This document shows, piece after piece, positions 26,610 through 35,751 of a stretch of 64,000 bases of DNA. Within the stretch, counting starts at the first letter, position 1. Every line of letters starts with the position of its first letter. The notes below the pieces were generated by a model. The model made no database searches, was not told the origin of the DNA, and saw nothing but the letters and a program-made list of their open reading frames with translations. The DNA comes from Candidatus Electrothrix scaldis (GTDB lineage Bacteria > Desulfobacterota > Desulfobulbia > Desulfobulbales > Desulfobulbaceae). A program made the position numbers and the translations under genes. Where the stretch lies: NCBI GenBank assembly GCA_033584155.1, contig CP138355.1, positions 2,799,826 to 2,863,825 of the forward strand, written 5' to 3'.

Positions 26610-26855
26610 GCGCAGGAAACAGAGTATTTATGTTTTTCATCCAGACAACCGCCTGTTTTCTACTCAAAACAGGGGTTCTGCGCAAGGGAATTGAAGGGGA
26701 TTAAACTCTTCCCGTTATGAAAGTCAAGGGTGTCAGGAAGAGAGAGGAATAGAGGGAAATACAGGACGTATTTGCAGGAACAGTTCAAAAAAGTTTAGCC
26801 TGGGAGCAAAACCATAGGGTTGAGCTCACTGGCCGGGTGGGAGAATTGATTGCGA

Positions 26856-27266
26856 TTACTTTTCATCCCAGGTCATCATTGGTGGCTTCTGAGTGCCGGG
26901 CCAATGACAAAGGAATTCGCGAAAACGAATTATTTTTCCGTTCTTAACATCAAAGACATGGGCCCATCTATTTTCAAAAAATATTTCCGAACCGGTATGC
27001 CTTCCTGTCTCTTCACCAAGTACAACGACTGTATTATTTTCGTTAACAATACTCTTTACATCAAAGGAACTGACATGCCAGGTGGAACCCATAATATCCA
27101 AGAAATGACGAACACCGTTTTTTCCTTGAAAAGCTTGGCATTTTTCTAGAGTTTCCGGCCCATTTACAACCCATTCTATACGGTCATCACAGAGATCCAG
27201 AAACCCCTCAAAGTCGCCAGTAGAAAATTTATTATATACTTCTTGCACAATATGACGTGGGGACAT
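26856..27266 (-). CDS. SnoaL-like NTF2-fold protein
   Basis: 136 residues in the usual cone-shaped SnoaL/NTF2 pattern: an N-terminal helix (HIVQEVYNKFSTGDFEGFLDL), a DDRIEWVVNGP strand, and a C-terminal beta sheet (WAHVFDVKNGKIIRFREF). ATG 27266 has GGAGAG 5 bases upstream and fits the family start, so it is preferred over the upstream in-frame start at 27311. Family members range from polyketide cyclases to simple binding proteins. No substrate can be inferred. Confidence 0.8.
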   Translation of the reverse strand: MSPRHIVQEVYNKFSTGDFEGFLDLCDDRIEWVVNGPETLEKCQAFQGKNGVRHFLDIMGSTWHVSSFDVKSIVNENNTVVVLGEETGRHTGSEIFFENRWAHVFDVKNGKIIRFREFLCHWPGTQKPPMMTWDEK

Positions 27267-27379
27267 TATCTCTCCAATAAGTTTCCATCTCGGCCCTTCG
27301 AACCGAAACAAGAAAATATAAACGTGAACGTTTAAAAATCAACCAGCTGTCTGATGCGATTCCATCAGGAGAGGAAAAT

Positions 27380-27676
27380 TCAACAAGAGGACTCCTCGGG
27401 TAAAGAGCCACTCTCACCTTCACGTTGTTCCCCGGCATCTCCTTCCTGCGCGCCCTTTTTATGTTCCAACTTGCGCAATCTTTTTTCTTCTTTCTTCTTT
27501 TTCTTTGCCAGCTCTTTTTTTCGTTTATCAAATGAATAATAGTTTTTTGCCAAGATACGCTCCTGAATATGAGAGGGGAAGGTCTGCAACAGAGGGGGGC
27601 AAGAATAATCTCCTGCCTTATGACGAATTATTATTTCATCAGAAAACAAGAGATCTATCACCGTATAGAGCAACAT
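27380..27676 (-). CDS. Small lysine-rich hypothetical protein
   Basis: 98 residues with a hydrophobic start and a very basic middle (KRKKELAKKKKKEEKRLRKLEHKKG), then an acidic Gly/Ser/Glu tail. No family is recognised. The low-complexity composition could arise from a purine-rich stretch of DNA, so coding status is doubtful. Confidence 0.3.
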   Translation of the reverse strand: MLLYTVIDLLFSDEIIIRHKAGDYSCPPLLQTFPSHIQERILAKNYYSFDKRKKELAKKKKKEEKRLRKLEHKKGAQEGDAGEQREGESGSLPEESSC

Positions 27677-27820
27677 ATCCCTTGGGAATAACCAAAATAA
27701 GCAAAACCGCTACTCATGGGAATGAGCTTCTTTGCTTGCTTTTGTCTGTGACAAGGGACAGTTCTAGTACTGAGTCATGACTAAATTTTAGCTTTTACAG
27801 AGCACTAGGTTGAGGAGATA

Positions 27821-28021
27821 TTACAGGCCGATAACATTCTCCGCTGCAGGCCCTTTGGGACCGTCAACAACATCAAAGCTAACCCGTTGTCCTTCTTGGA
27901 GGCTTTTGAAGCCCTGAGCCTGAATAGCTGAGTGGTGAACAAAAACGTCCTTTCCGCCATCCTCTTCAATAAAACCAAAGCCTTTAGAATCGTTAAACCA
28001 CTTTACTGTTCCTTCTGCCAT
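27821..28021 (-). CDS. cspA: Cold-shock protein CspA family
   Basis: A 66-residue OB-fold protein with both nucleic-acid binding motifs, KGFGFIEE (RNP1) and DVFVHHSAI (RNP2). It melts RNA secondary structure at low temperature and may act as an RNA chaperone generally. About 260 bases of non-coding leader with short inverted blocks lie upstream, consistent with the long structured 5' leaders that control cspA genes. It is followed on the same strand by another RNA-binding gene upstream at 28284. Confidence 0.97.
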   Translation of the reverse strand: MAEGTVKWFNDSKGFGFIEEDGGKDVFVHHSAIQAQGFKSLQEGQRVSFDVVDGPKGPAAENVIGL

Positions 28022-28283
28022 TTTTTATACTCCTGTATAAGCTTGATTTCCAAAGGAAATCATCAGATAAAAGACGGATTGCAACCTTTGAAATCCGTCG
28101 CGCAGACTCAAACATTATCGTCTGCAAATTTCTTCATAAATATGAACGTTTGTTGCTCCTTTCCACAAGGGAAAGGGTTTAGTCCAATTTAATGAAAAGC
28201 TGTATTTTAACACATTGATTTGTCACTCTTGCTTTGCTGCTTCCCGACTTATTCCCAAGCCATCAAAGTCCGAGATTGAAGAC

Positions 28284-28550
28284 TTATCGGCGATGATATT
28301 TTTTCTTTTTCGTCGGTTTGGACTCATTACAGACAAGATCTCGGTGCTTATATTTTTTCCCGTTCAGATCTTCCATTGCCTTATGCCCTTCGCTTCTGTT
28401 GGACATCTCCACAAAGGCAAAACCTTTTGGCGTACCTGTAAAATGATCTTTAATGAGATTTATGTCTACGACACTTCCGTACTGGGAAAATAGATCAATC
28501 AACTCAGTTTCAGTAATATTATAGGGAAGGCTGCCGACAAAAAGTTTCAT
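28284..28550 (-). CDS. RRM-type RNA-binding protein
   Basis: A short glycine-poor RRM protein. RNP2 is LFVGSLPYN and RNP1 is KGFAFVEMS, followed by a basic tail (ESKPTKKKKYHRR). ATG 28550 has AGGAGA 7 bases upstream and opens directly with the RRM strand MKLFVGSL, so the longer frame to 28601 is rejected. Small bacterial RRM proteins are often cold-induced, and the adjacent cspA fits that setting. Confidence 0.92.
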   Translation of the reverse strand: MKLFVGSLPYNITETELIDLFSQYGSVVDINLIKDHFTGTPKGFAFVEMSNRSEGHKAMEDLNGKKYKHRDLVCNESKPTKKKKYHRR

Positions 28551-28601
28551 ACTGCGTCTCCTTAAAAGATAATCTCTTCGGAAACAACCTGATGCAGGCA
28601 A

Positions 28602-28975
28602 GGAATGTTGAAAGAGAAAAGTACGTATGATCTTATACGTATAATGGCCATCTAAAGATAGTTAAAGCAGAAACTTTAAAGGCACCGAGAGGGGGGTGGT
28701 CACCATAATCATATCATGGCAACGTAAAAGAAAATGCTAAAGAATATCATTCAATAATTTTTTATTATACTCTTGCTGAGATTAATTGCAAGTGCTAAAT
28801 GTAGTTGAAGCTATTTCAATGCAACTTTTAACAGCTGATGTTACACACGCAAATAAAAGATCAGGGAGTTACGAGATAACCAAAACGTAGAATCTGCCGA
28901 TATTGCGTTTTGGCTACGTAACATCAGTTAACAGGATGGCTTGATGTTTTCATCATATTTATCTCAACAGACCCC
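28602..28975. other. Intergenic region with a nested inverted repeat
   Basis: No gene seen. It contains the nested palindrome at 28835-28927 (listed separately) and an AT-rich stretch around 28730-28800 that could hold promoters for either flank. Confidence 0.45.
28835..28927. repeat. Nested inverted repeat, possible MITE-like element
   Basis: Outer arms CTGATGTTAC (28835-28844) and GTAACATCAG (28918-28927). Inner arms CCAAAACG (28880-28887) and CGTTTTGG (28906-28913). No T-run follows, so a terminator is unlikely. The outer arms have the look of small non-autonomous element ends. Confidence 0.5.
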
Positions 28976-29731
28976 ATGCGCATTTGGGACATCAATCCAG
29001 GATATTTGAACCGCCAGAGTCTTCTTGGTGAGCACCGTGAGCTACACGGCATTGTCTCCATCATTGTCAACGGGAAAAAGGGCTATTCCAAACACCCGGA
29101 GACGCTGAGGTGGGTTGGGTATGGCTGGGCGCTCAAGATGCGCCATGAGCTGCTTGCAGCGGAAATGGCCTTGCGTGGATTCAAAGACAAAAGCCCGGTG
29201 ATAATCGATTCAAACCAAGGTCTCTGGCCGGAAGAGTACATCGATATCCCGGAGGGGCAGTTCCTTCTTCTTGCAGACAAATACAAGGAAAAGGAGCCGG
29301 GGCGTATTCCCCTGCCGCGAAATGCCCAGCAGGTATGGAGCCAGCATAAATATTCGGTCATGGCGCGGGATGTAAATCTCTATAAGAAGATCGGCAAACA
29401 AGTTGCAAAGAATATTTCCGCGCAAGAATACACAGCGCTCGTGACCCAGCTCACAGAGGTTCTGCGTACGGCCCCGTCGTCAGGTGGCATCCGCAACGCG
29501 CTCCAGCATATGTGGGGTTATGTCTCTGGTCAGGTAGCTCCCGCAGAACGTAATACCGAGACCTGGTCCTTGAGCAGGCTCTTTGACGAGGTGCAGCAGG
29601 GTGCCCTGGCAAAACAGGAACCCTATTTACTGGCCTCTACAGCTCTGAGTGAGCTGAGAGTATGGATTTCTCTCGCAGAAGAGCAGGAAAAGGGAGAGAG
29701 CACGTCGAGAAATACAGACGCCCATCAATAA
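28976..29731 (+). CDS. Pyrimidine-dimer glycosylase-like domain fused to DUF1722 (YbgA-like)
   Basis: 251 residues. The N-terminus (MRIWDINPGYLNRQSLLGEH) is a Pyr_excise/T4-endonuclease-V-like domain in which an N-terminal region recognises UV-induced dimers. Residues about 118-240 match DUF1722 (QVWSQHKYSVMARD...LYKKIGKQVAKN). YbgA/DUF1722 proteins often accompany photolyases, so the fusion fits UV-damage repair. The start has no strong ribosome site, but MRIWDI is the family's normal beginning. A zinc-ribbon protein follows 22 bases later. Confidence 0.75.
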   Translation: MRIWDINPGYLNRQSLLGEHRELHGIVSIIVNGKKGYSKHPETLRWVGYGWALKMRHELLAAEMALRGFKDKSPVIIDSNQGLWPEEYIDIPEGQFLLLADKYKEKEPGRIPLPRNAQQVWSQHKYSVMARDVNLYKKIGKQVAKNISAQEYTALVTQLTEVLRTAPSSGGIRNALQHMWGYVSGQVAPAERNTETWSLSRLFDEVQQGALAKQEPYLLASTALSELRVWISLAEEQEKGESTSRNTDAHQ

Positions 29732-29753
29732 CCCCATCTAAGGACAAACAACC

Positions 29754-30308
29754 ATGACAACCATGAAATGCACAAGTTGCAAACAAGGAAATCTGACTCC
29801 CGCCTATTTGGACTATCTCTTCCCATGCCATACCTGTTCCCATTGCGGAGGAAGTCTGGTGATGCTCGGCGATTACCTGCGCTGGCTGGAGGACAACGAG
29901 AACCTGGATTTTATCAAGGCCTCAGAGGCTGTGGTTGAGGCAGAGGAAACCTCCTCGGCAATGGTTTGTCCCAAGAGCAAGGTGCTGATGCTGAAATATA
30001 AAATTTCCCAACATAATGACCATCGGCTTGATTTGAGCCCTGCTATCAACGCGGTCTGGATGGATAAAGGGGAATGGGATCTGCTCAAACAAGAGGGGCT
30101 TGCCGGTAAGCTCAATGAGATCTTTACCGACTCCTGGCAGCGCGGTATCAGAGAGGCTAAGACCTCAGAGACCTTGGATATGCTCTATGAAAAGAAATTT
30201 GGTGCCAACTATGACAAGATCAAGGCATTCAAGGCTGTTCTGGATACAATGGACAATAAATCCGAAGTGATTGCCTATCTCATCTCCGACGATCCCTATA
30301 AGGTCTAA
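29754..30308 (+). CDS. TFIIB-type zinc-ribbon protein
   Basis: 184 residues with four Cys near the N-terminus (KCTSCKQG and CHTCSHCGG), then a CPKSKVLMLKY segment and NAVWMDKGEWDLLKQ, the pattern of zf-TFIIB (Zn-ribbon) proteins of unknown function. The second half is helical and charged. AAGGA precedes the start. It follows the glycosylase gene closely on the same strand and may be co-transcribed. Confidence 0.72.
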   Translation: MTTMKCTSCKQGNLTPAYLDYLFPCHTCSHCGGSLVMLGDYLRWLEDNENLDFIKASEAVVEAEETSSAMVCPKSKVLMLKYKISQHNDHRLDLSPAINAVWMDKGEWDLLKQEGLAGKLNEIFTDSWQRGIREAKTSETLDMLYEKKFGANYDKIKAFKAVLDTMDNKSEVIAYLISDDPYKV

Positions 30309-30406
30309 TAGCTCCCATTAAGGGGTACCCTCATAGCGTTTTACACAGCGGTCTATTCTGTATTCAGAGTCTCACTTTCTGATATGCTGGATGGGCCGTT
30401 CGTCTT

Positions 30407-32965
30407 TTGTTATCCTCTGTTCATATTTCAAAAATCCAAAATACGATTGTGCTCCTCCCTGATCATCTCCCTGTTTATAAGATATTGCCCCAGCTTGAGG
30501 CGGCCCTAGCTGAGCAAGGCTGTGCTGTCCTGACTGCCCCGCCAGGTTCGGGAAAGACCACCCTGGTGCCCCTTGCCCTCCAGGATGCCCCGTGGCTGCA
30601 AGGGAAAAAAATCCTCCTGCTTGAGCCCCGAAGAATCGCGGCCCGGCTGGCTGCTGAGTATATGAGTGAACTCTGCCAGGAGCCGGTCGGGCAGATCGTG
30701 GGATACCAGATTCGCTTTGAGCGCAGGATTTCCGTCCAGACCAAGGTGGAGGTAATCACTGAGGGCATCCTCTGTCGTCGTCTCCAGCAAGACCCGGAGC
30801 TGAGCGATATTGGTTTGGTGATTTTTGATGAATTTCATGAGCGCAGCCTGGATTCAGACTTGGCTTTTACCCTGTGCCTGGATGTGCTTTCCGGCCTGCG
30901 CGAGGATCTCCGAATCCTGGTGATGTCCGCCACTATGGATGCCGAGGCGGTGAGTAGCCTGCTGGGCAATGGCCCTATTATCAAGGGGGAAGGGCAGATT
31001 TTTCCGGTGCGCAAAGAGTTTTTCCCGCCCTTACCCCAATACGCCTCCAGTCATCCTGATGATCTGGCTCGCAGCACCAGTCGGGCAATCCGGCAGGTCC
31101 TGACGCAGGAACAGGGCGATCTGCTGGTCTTCCTGCCCGGCAGGGGCGAGATCCGGCGGGTCCAGGAACAGCTCCGCGATCTGGAAAAGCTTATTGTTCA
31201 TCCTTTGCACGGCAGCCTGAAATCGGCAGAGCAGGAAGCTGCTCTGCGCCCTGATCCAGCGGGCCGCCAACGGATCATCCTGGCCACCACCATTGCCGAG
31301 ACCAGTGTCACTATTGAAGGGATCAGTGCAGTGCTTGATAGCGGCTGGAAGCGGGGCCCACGTTTTGACGGCAACTCCGGGCTCTCTCGCCTGGATACGG
31401 TACGGATCTCCAGGGCCTCGGCTGAACAACGGGCAGGCAGGGCAGGGCGTCTTGGACCGGGAACCTGTTACCAGCTCTGGGATAAGGGCGTTGATATGGG
31501 GCTCCAGGCCTATGATCAGCCAGAGATTGCCCAGGCGGATCTGGCCCCACTGGTGCTGGAATTGGCCCATTGGGGTGTGACGGAACCAGCTCAGCTTTCC
31601 TGGTTGACACTCCCGCCAGCAGCAGCTTTTGCCCAGGGCAAGGAACTGTTGCAAAGATTAGGCGCCTTGGACAGACTGGGAAAGATCACCGACATTGGTC
31701 GGGCAATGGCTGGCTTTCCCCTCCATCCCCGCCTGAGCAGGATGCTGCTCATGGCAGGCAAGGAGGACCGGCAGACGGCTATCGATCTAGCGGCCCTGCT
31801 CTCTGAGGCGGATATCCTGTCAGGGCATGACAGTGTCGACCTGGAAGACCGATTGCATTGCCTGCAACGCTTTCGTGGGCAGGGAAGGGCTGCTGTTCAG
31901 GGCATGGGAGGAAATCCAGGGGCCTGCGCGCGGGTGGAGCAGAGTTCGCGGCAATTGGCTGCCCTGCTCAAGGGGAAATCTGTGGAGAAAAAGGAGATAC
32001 TTTCTGTTGGTGGCTTGCTGGCCTTGGCTTGGCCGGACCGAGTAGCTCTGCGTCGCAGTTTGGGAAGCTATAAATTGGTCTCCGGGCGGGGTGGGCTTCT
32101 CCATGCTCACGATCCTTTGACAGCGGCCCAGTGGCTGGTGGTCCCTTCCCTTGATGCGGGCAGGCAGAACGGAAGGATCTTCCTTGCTGCCCGGTTGGAG
32201 CAGGATGAGGTGGAGGCCTTATTTGCAGAGGAGCTGAGGGAAGAGGACGAAGTGCTTTGGGATGCCCAGGCAGAGCGGGTGGTTGCTCGCTGCGTGGTCC
32301 GGCTGGGGCAGGTGCTGCTCAGTGAGAAACCGCTTCTTCAATCTGATCCCACCGCCGTGCAGGATGCCCTGCTCGCAGGTATCCGATCCTTGGGGCTTGA
32401 ATCCTTACCCTGGTCTGCAAAGGCCCGCCAGCTTCAGGTCCGGCTCATCTGTCTTCGTTCCTGGCAGCCTGAGGCTGAGTGGCCGGATTTTTCCGAGGCA
32501 AACCTGCTCGCGGATCTTGAGAAATGGTTAGGGCCTTATCTGGCTGGTCTTAGATCAATCAAGGACTGCGCAGGTCTGAACTTGGAACAGATTCTCCTGG
32601 CACGCCTGAGTTTTCAGCAACAGCAAGCACTGGAGCGGGATGCGCCGACCCATTGGCAGGTGCCCAGTGGGTCCCGGATTACCCTGGAGTATAGACCTGA
32701 AGAGCCACCTATCCTGGCGGTTCGCCTTCAGGAGGTCTTTGGGCTAGCTGAAACACCAGCAATCTGCCAGGGAAGGGTGCCTGTGCTCCTTCATCTGCTT
32801 TCTCCTGCTCGCAGGCCGGTTCAGATCACCCAGGATCTGCGTGGGTTCTGGGAAAGCAGCTATTTTGCCGTGCAGAAGGAGATGAAAGGGCGTTATCCCA
32901 AGCATCACTGGCCTGATAAACCTTGGGCCGCAGTGGCAAGCGCTGGGGTAAAACGAAGGAAATGA
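30407..32965 (+). CDS. hrpB: ATP-dependent DEAH-box RNA helicase HrpB
   Basis: About 850 residues with the full DEAH/RHA set: Walker A APPGSGKTT, LEPRRIAARL, the DEFH box (FDEFHERS), MSATMDAE, and motif VI QRAGRAGRLGPG. The C-terminus carries the HrpB-specific domain (VLLSEKPLLQ, then PVQITQDLRGFWESSYF), which distinguishes it from HrpA. The exact start is uncertain: the frame opens at TTG 30407, but conserved sequence begins at LPVYKILPQL (about 30467). The cellular role of HrpB is poorly known; it belongs to RNA metabolism. Confidence 0.93.
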   Translation: MLSSVHISKIQNTIVLLPDHLPVYKILPQLEAALAEQGCAVLTAPPGSGKTTLVPLALQDAPWLQGKKILLLEPRRIAARLAAEYMSELCQEPVGQIVGYQIRFERRISVQTKVEVITEGILCRRLQQDPELSDIGLVIFDEFHERSLDSDLAFTLCLDVLSGLREDLRILVMSATMDAEAVSSLLGNGPIIKGEGQIFPVRKEFFPPLPQYASSHPDDLARSTSRAIRQVLTQEQGDLLVFLPGRGEIRRVQEQLRDLEKLIVHPLHGSLKSAEQEAALRPDPAGRQRIILATTIAETSVTIEGISAVLDSGWKRGPRFDGNSGLSRLDTVRISRASAEQRAGRAGRLGPGTCYQLWDKGVDMGLQAYDQPEIAQADLAPLVLELAHWGVTEPAQLSWLTLPPAAAFAQGKELLQRLGALDRLGKITDIGRAMAGFPLHPRLSRMLLMAGKEDRQTAIDLAALLSEADILSGHDSVDLEDRLHCLQRFRGQGRAAVQGMGGNPGACARVEQSSRQLAALLKGKSVEKKEILSVGGLLALAWPDRVALRRSLGSYKLVSGRGGLLHAHDPLTAAQWLVVPSLDAGRQNGRIFLAARLEQDEVEALFAEELREEDEVLWDAQAERVVARCVVRLGQVLLSEKPLLQSDPTAVQDALLAGIRSLGLESLPWSAKARQLQVRLICLRSWQPEAEWPDFSEANLLADLEKWLGPYLAGLRSIKDCAGLNLEQILLARLSFQQQQALERDAPTHWQVPSGSRITLEYRPEEPPILAVRLQEVFGLAETPAICQGRVPVLLHLLSPARRPVQITQDLRGFWESSYFAVQKEMKGRYPKHHWPDKPWAAVASAGVKRRK

Positions 32966-33172
32966 GCTGTATCGCTACAGGATTTTTGCAAAATAGACAA
33001 AGCAGCTCTTTTGTTCATCCCTCTTGGTATAGCTCTTTCAAAAATAAGCAGAGAGCTTATTTACTCAGTTTTTATGGTCTGTTATATCGGGGTGCATTTT
33101 TTTTGCTTATACTCATACTGTGTGGTAATATTTTTCTATGTGATATTTTTTATCATTTGAAAGAGGTGCGCA

Positions 33173-33439
33173 GTGAAAGTTATTAGCATCAGTGAGTTGT
33201 ACTTGATGAGTGAGAGTGTTGAGGCTGTAAAGAAAATGTTTTACAAGATAGTGAATTCCTATAAAGAAACAGAGCGGCCCCTTATTATCATAAAAGGGTC
33301 TGTGCAGGCAACAACAGATAGCAAGGACAGTGAACAGGTCAAAGTAGCTCTTGGGATATTGGAAGAACACAAGTTTGGATTTATTCGTATCACCGGTTCT
33401 TTGTTTGATAATTTCTCATTATTTGTTTGTCCTGATTGA
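33173..33439 (+). CDS. Small hypothetical protein (88 aa)
   Basis: Begins at GTG 33173 with GAAAGAGG a few bases upstream. A mixed alpha/beta protein (VEAVKKMFYKIVNSYKET, PLIIIKGSVQATT) without membrane segment or cysteine cluster. I do not recognise it. It lies between hrpB and a convergent phosphoesterase gene. Confidence 0.5.
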   Translation: MKVISISELYLMSESVEAVKKMFYKIVNSYKETERPLIIIKGSVQATTDSKDSEQVKVALGILEEHKFGFIRITGSLFDNFSLFVCPD

Positions 33440-33534
33440 GGGGGAAATATTCTACTCATTGTTTTGCAAAGATCTTTACGCCAAGCTATTACAGGTAGTA
33501 AAGTTTATTACAGAAGCATGCTGCTTCTGATCAG

Positions 33535-34335
33535 TTAAATTTCTATCAGGGCTATCTCCGGCCTGCACAGGATACGTACGGGAAGTGCCCAGTATCCTAT
33601 ACCCGCATTGACAAAGAGCGGACCCGCCTGCGTTTGAAATAAACCTTTCTCGTATTTCCCTACCCCATAAGGGACCGTGATGGCGCCGTAAAAGGGAAGT
33701 CGCACCTGTCCTCCATGTGAATGCCCCGCCAGGATAAGATCAAATTGTTGCTCTATTGTGTCAGCAGAGGCTGGATAATGATGGAGGAGTATTCGTTTAA
33801 CGGCAGCCTCTTCTCTCTGTTTCCCCTTCTGTACAGGGGAGGGCGGACGAAAGGTCTGTCCAGCTGAACCGGTAATGGCGACCTTGCCGTCCGCTGCCAG
33901 GACTTCCTGATCAAGTAACCAGGCCCCACCAGTGGCCTCAAAGCATGTTTTCAGGGAATCATAGGAGATGCCGCTCCAATCGTCATGGTTGCCCGGTATG
34001 CCATAGAGCGGGGCTTGAATTCCTTCTAAGCAGCCTATGGCCTCCTCAAGATAGGATGCTTCTTCGATGAGGTCGCCGGTAAAGCAGACGATATCCGGCT
34101 GAAGGCTGTTGATTGTAGTGATGACTTTGTTGAAATAGGCAATACCGCCCTTATGATGGACATCGGTGAAATGGGCAATGCGGCAGGTCGGGGCATCGCT
34201 TAACACCAGGTGTTTGATGCTGAGCCATTGGCGTTCGATAAAAAAGCCATCACCCAAGGCCAGACCATACGGGGCCAGGGCATAGAGGCCTAAGCGAAAG
34301 AATCTGCGGCGGGAGATTTTGTTTGGCTCTGTCAT
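33535..34335 (-). CDS. Tat-exported metallophosphoesterase
   Basis: 266 residues with a twin-arginine signal (SRRRFFRLG, residues 9-17) and the calcineurin-like metal motifs in order: DVHH, GDLIE, GNHDD, HHYP and GHSHGGQ. The layout is that of YkuE-like enzymes, which act on phosphodiester or pyrophosphate bonds of lipids or nucleotides. The Tat signal suggests a folded, metal-loaded enzyme exported to the periplasm. The substrate is not known. The gene is separated from thiC by a strong terminator. Confidence 0.88.
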   Translation of the reverse strand: MTEPNKISRRRFFRLGLYALAPYGLALGDGFFIERQWLSIKHLVLSDAPTCRIAHFTDVHHKGGIAYFNKVITTINSLQPDIVCFTGDLIEEASYLEEAIGCLEGIQAPLYGIPGNHDDWSGISYDSLKTCFEATGGAWLLDQEVLAADGKVAITGSAGQTFRPPSPVQKGKQREEAAVKRILLHHYPASADTIEQQFDLILAGHSHGGQVRLPFYGAITVPYGVGKYEKGLFQTQAGPLFVNAGIGYWALPVRILCRPEIALIEI

Positions 34336-34409
34336 GGTCTTTGCTCCTGAGAAAGAGGATGCCTAATGCGTTTATAGCATCCATTATAGCACAGGAGACA
34401 GTAGACCGT

Positions 34410-34454
34410 AAAACGGCTACCGGAGCAGAGCAGATATTGCCTGCTCCGGTAGCC
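34410..34454 (-). terminator. Terminator downstream of thiC
   Basis: A perfect 14-bp stem, GGCTACCGGAGCAG (34415-34428) with CTGCTCCGGTAGCC (34441-34454), followed on the minus strand by GTTTTA. It lies 16 bases past the thiC stop. Confidence 0.8.
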
Positions 34455-34470
34455 AGCTCAACAAAGAGAA

Positions 34471-35751
34471 TTATAGCAGCCCTTCCACCCGCTTAACCGC
34501 ACAGAAATCTCCGCACATGGTGCAGACATCGCCGTCCTTTGGTTTGGAAGAATCCCGATAGGCCTGGGCCTTTTCTGGATCAAGGGCTTGGGCGAATTGG
34601 CCTTCCCAATCCAACTCCCCTCGTGCCTTGCTCATGGCATTGTCGCGGTCAATAGCTCCGGGGATACCTTTGGCCAGATCACCGGCATGGGCTGCAATCT
34701 TGGAGGCAATGATACCCTCCTTCACGTCATCCACAGAAGGCAGGCGCAGATGCTCTGCTGGGGTGACATAGCAGAGAAAATCAGCCCCGTGCATGGCAGC
34801 CAAGGCGCCACCGATGGCTGAAGTGATATGGTCATATCCCGGAGCAATATCGGTGACCAGCGGTCCAAGTACATAAAAGGGTGCATTATGGCAGAGCTTT
34901 TTCTGGAGCTTCATGTTCATTTCAACCTCGTGCAGGGGCACATGACCAGGGCCTTCGATCATTACCTGAACCTTGCGTTCCCAGGCCCGCTTGGTGAGCT
35001 CGCCCAGGGTGATCAGCTCCTCAATCTGGGGGGCATCAGTGGAGTCCTTTATAGCACCGGGCCGGAGGCCATCGCCCAGGCTGATGCAGACATCGTGCTG
35101 CTCGCAGATGTCGAGCAGACGGTCAAAATGCTCATAAAATGGATTTTCCGTCCCGGTCTTCTTGATCCACTCAAATAGGATGGAACCGCCCCGGCTGACA
35201 ATCCCACAAAGGCGTGGGTTGGTGGTGATGCTCTGCACACATTTACTGGTCAGGCCAGCATGGATCGTAATAAAATCAATGCCGTTTTCCGCATGGATCT
35301 CTACAGTCTTGAACCAATCTTCTATGGTAAGCTCTTCAGTGGCTTTCCCTGTCCGGGTCAGAGTATCGTAGATGGGTACGGTACCGATCATTACCGGTAC
35401 ATCCTTGACCAGGCGCTTTCTGAAGCCCTCAGTATCACCAGAGACGCTCAGGTCCATGATGGCATCAGCCTGGAAATCCAGCGCCAGTTTAGCCTTATTC
35501 ATCTCACCATCAAAAGAGCAGACATCCTTGGATACGCCCAGATTGACGTTGATTTTGGTTGTCAGCCCCTGACCAACACCACCACCACGTAAATTGGTAT
35601 GGTTCCGATTGGCTGGAATGGCAATATGCCCTTTAGCCACGCGCTCCATGAGGAGCTCTTGAGAAATAGCCTCTTTTTTGAGGACATCGGCCATCTGTGG
35701 GGTAAGGATCCCCTTGCCTGCCGCATCCATCTGGGTAGTATACTCTCTCAT
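34471..35751 (-). CDS. thiC: Phosphomethylpyrimidine synthase ThiC
   Basis: ThiC rearranges aminoimidazole ribotide to hydroxymethylpyrimidine phosphate for thiamine, using S-adenosylmethionine and a [4Fe-4S] cluster. The cluster-binding CxxCxxxxC is at the C-terminus (CTMCGDFCA, residues about 411-419). Core motifs AIMDLS, TIHAGL and EGPGHVP are present. At 426 residues it is the short anaerobe-type form lacking the N-terminal extension. Its ATG overlaps the thiE stop by 4 bases, so the two are co-translated. No TPP riboswitch was found upstream of this operon, unlike the thiS operon at 46 kb. Confidence 0.97.
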   Translation of the reverse strand: MREYTTQMDAAGKGILTPQMADVLKKEAISQELLMERVAKGHIAIPANRNHTNLRGGGVGQGLTTKINVNLGVSKDVCSFDGEMNKAKLALDFQADAIMDLSVSGDTEGFRKRLVKDVPVMIGTVPIYDTLTRTGKATEELTIEDWFKTVEIHAENGIDFITIHAGLTSKCVQSITTNPRLCGIVSRGGSILFEWIKKTGTENPFYEHFDRLLDICEQHDVCISLGDGLRPGAIKDSTDAPQIEELITLGELTKRAWERKVQVMIEGPGHVPLHEVEMNMKLQKKLCHNAPFYVLGPLVTDIAPGYDHITSAIGGALAAMHGADFLCYVTPAEHLRLPSVDDVKEGIIASKIAAHAGDLAKGIPGAIDRDNAMSKARGELDWEGQFAQALDPEKAQAYRDSSKPKDGDVCTMCGDFCAVKRVEGLL

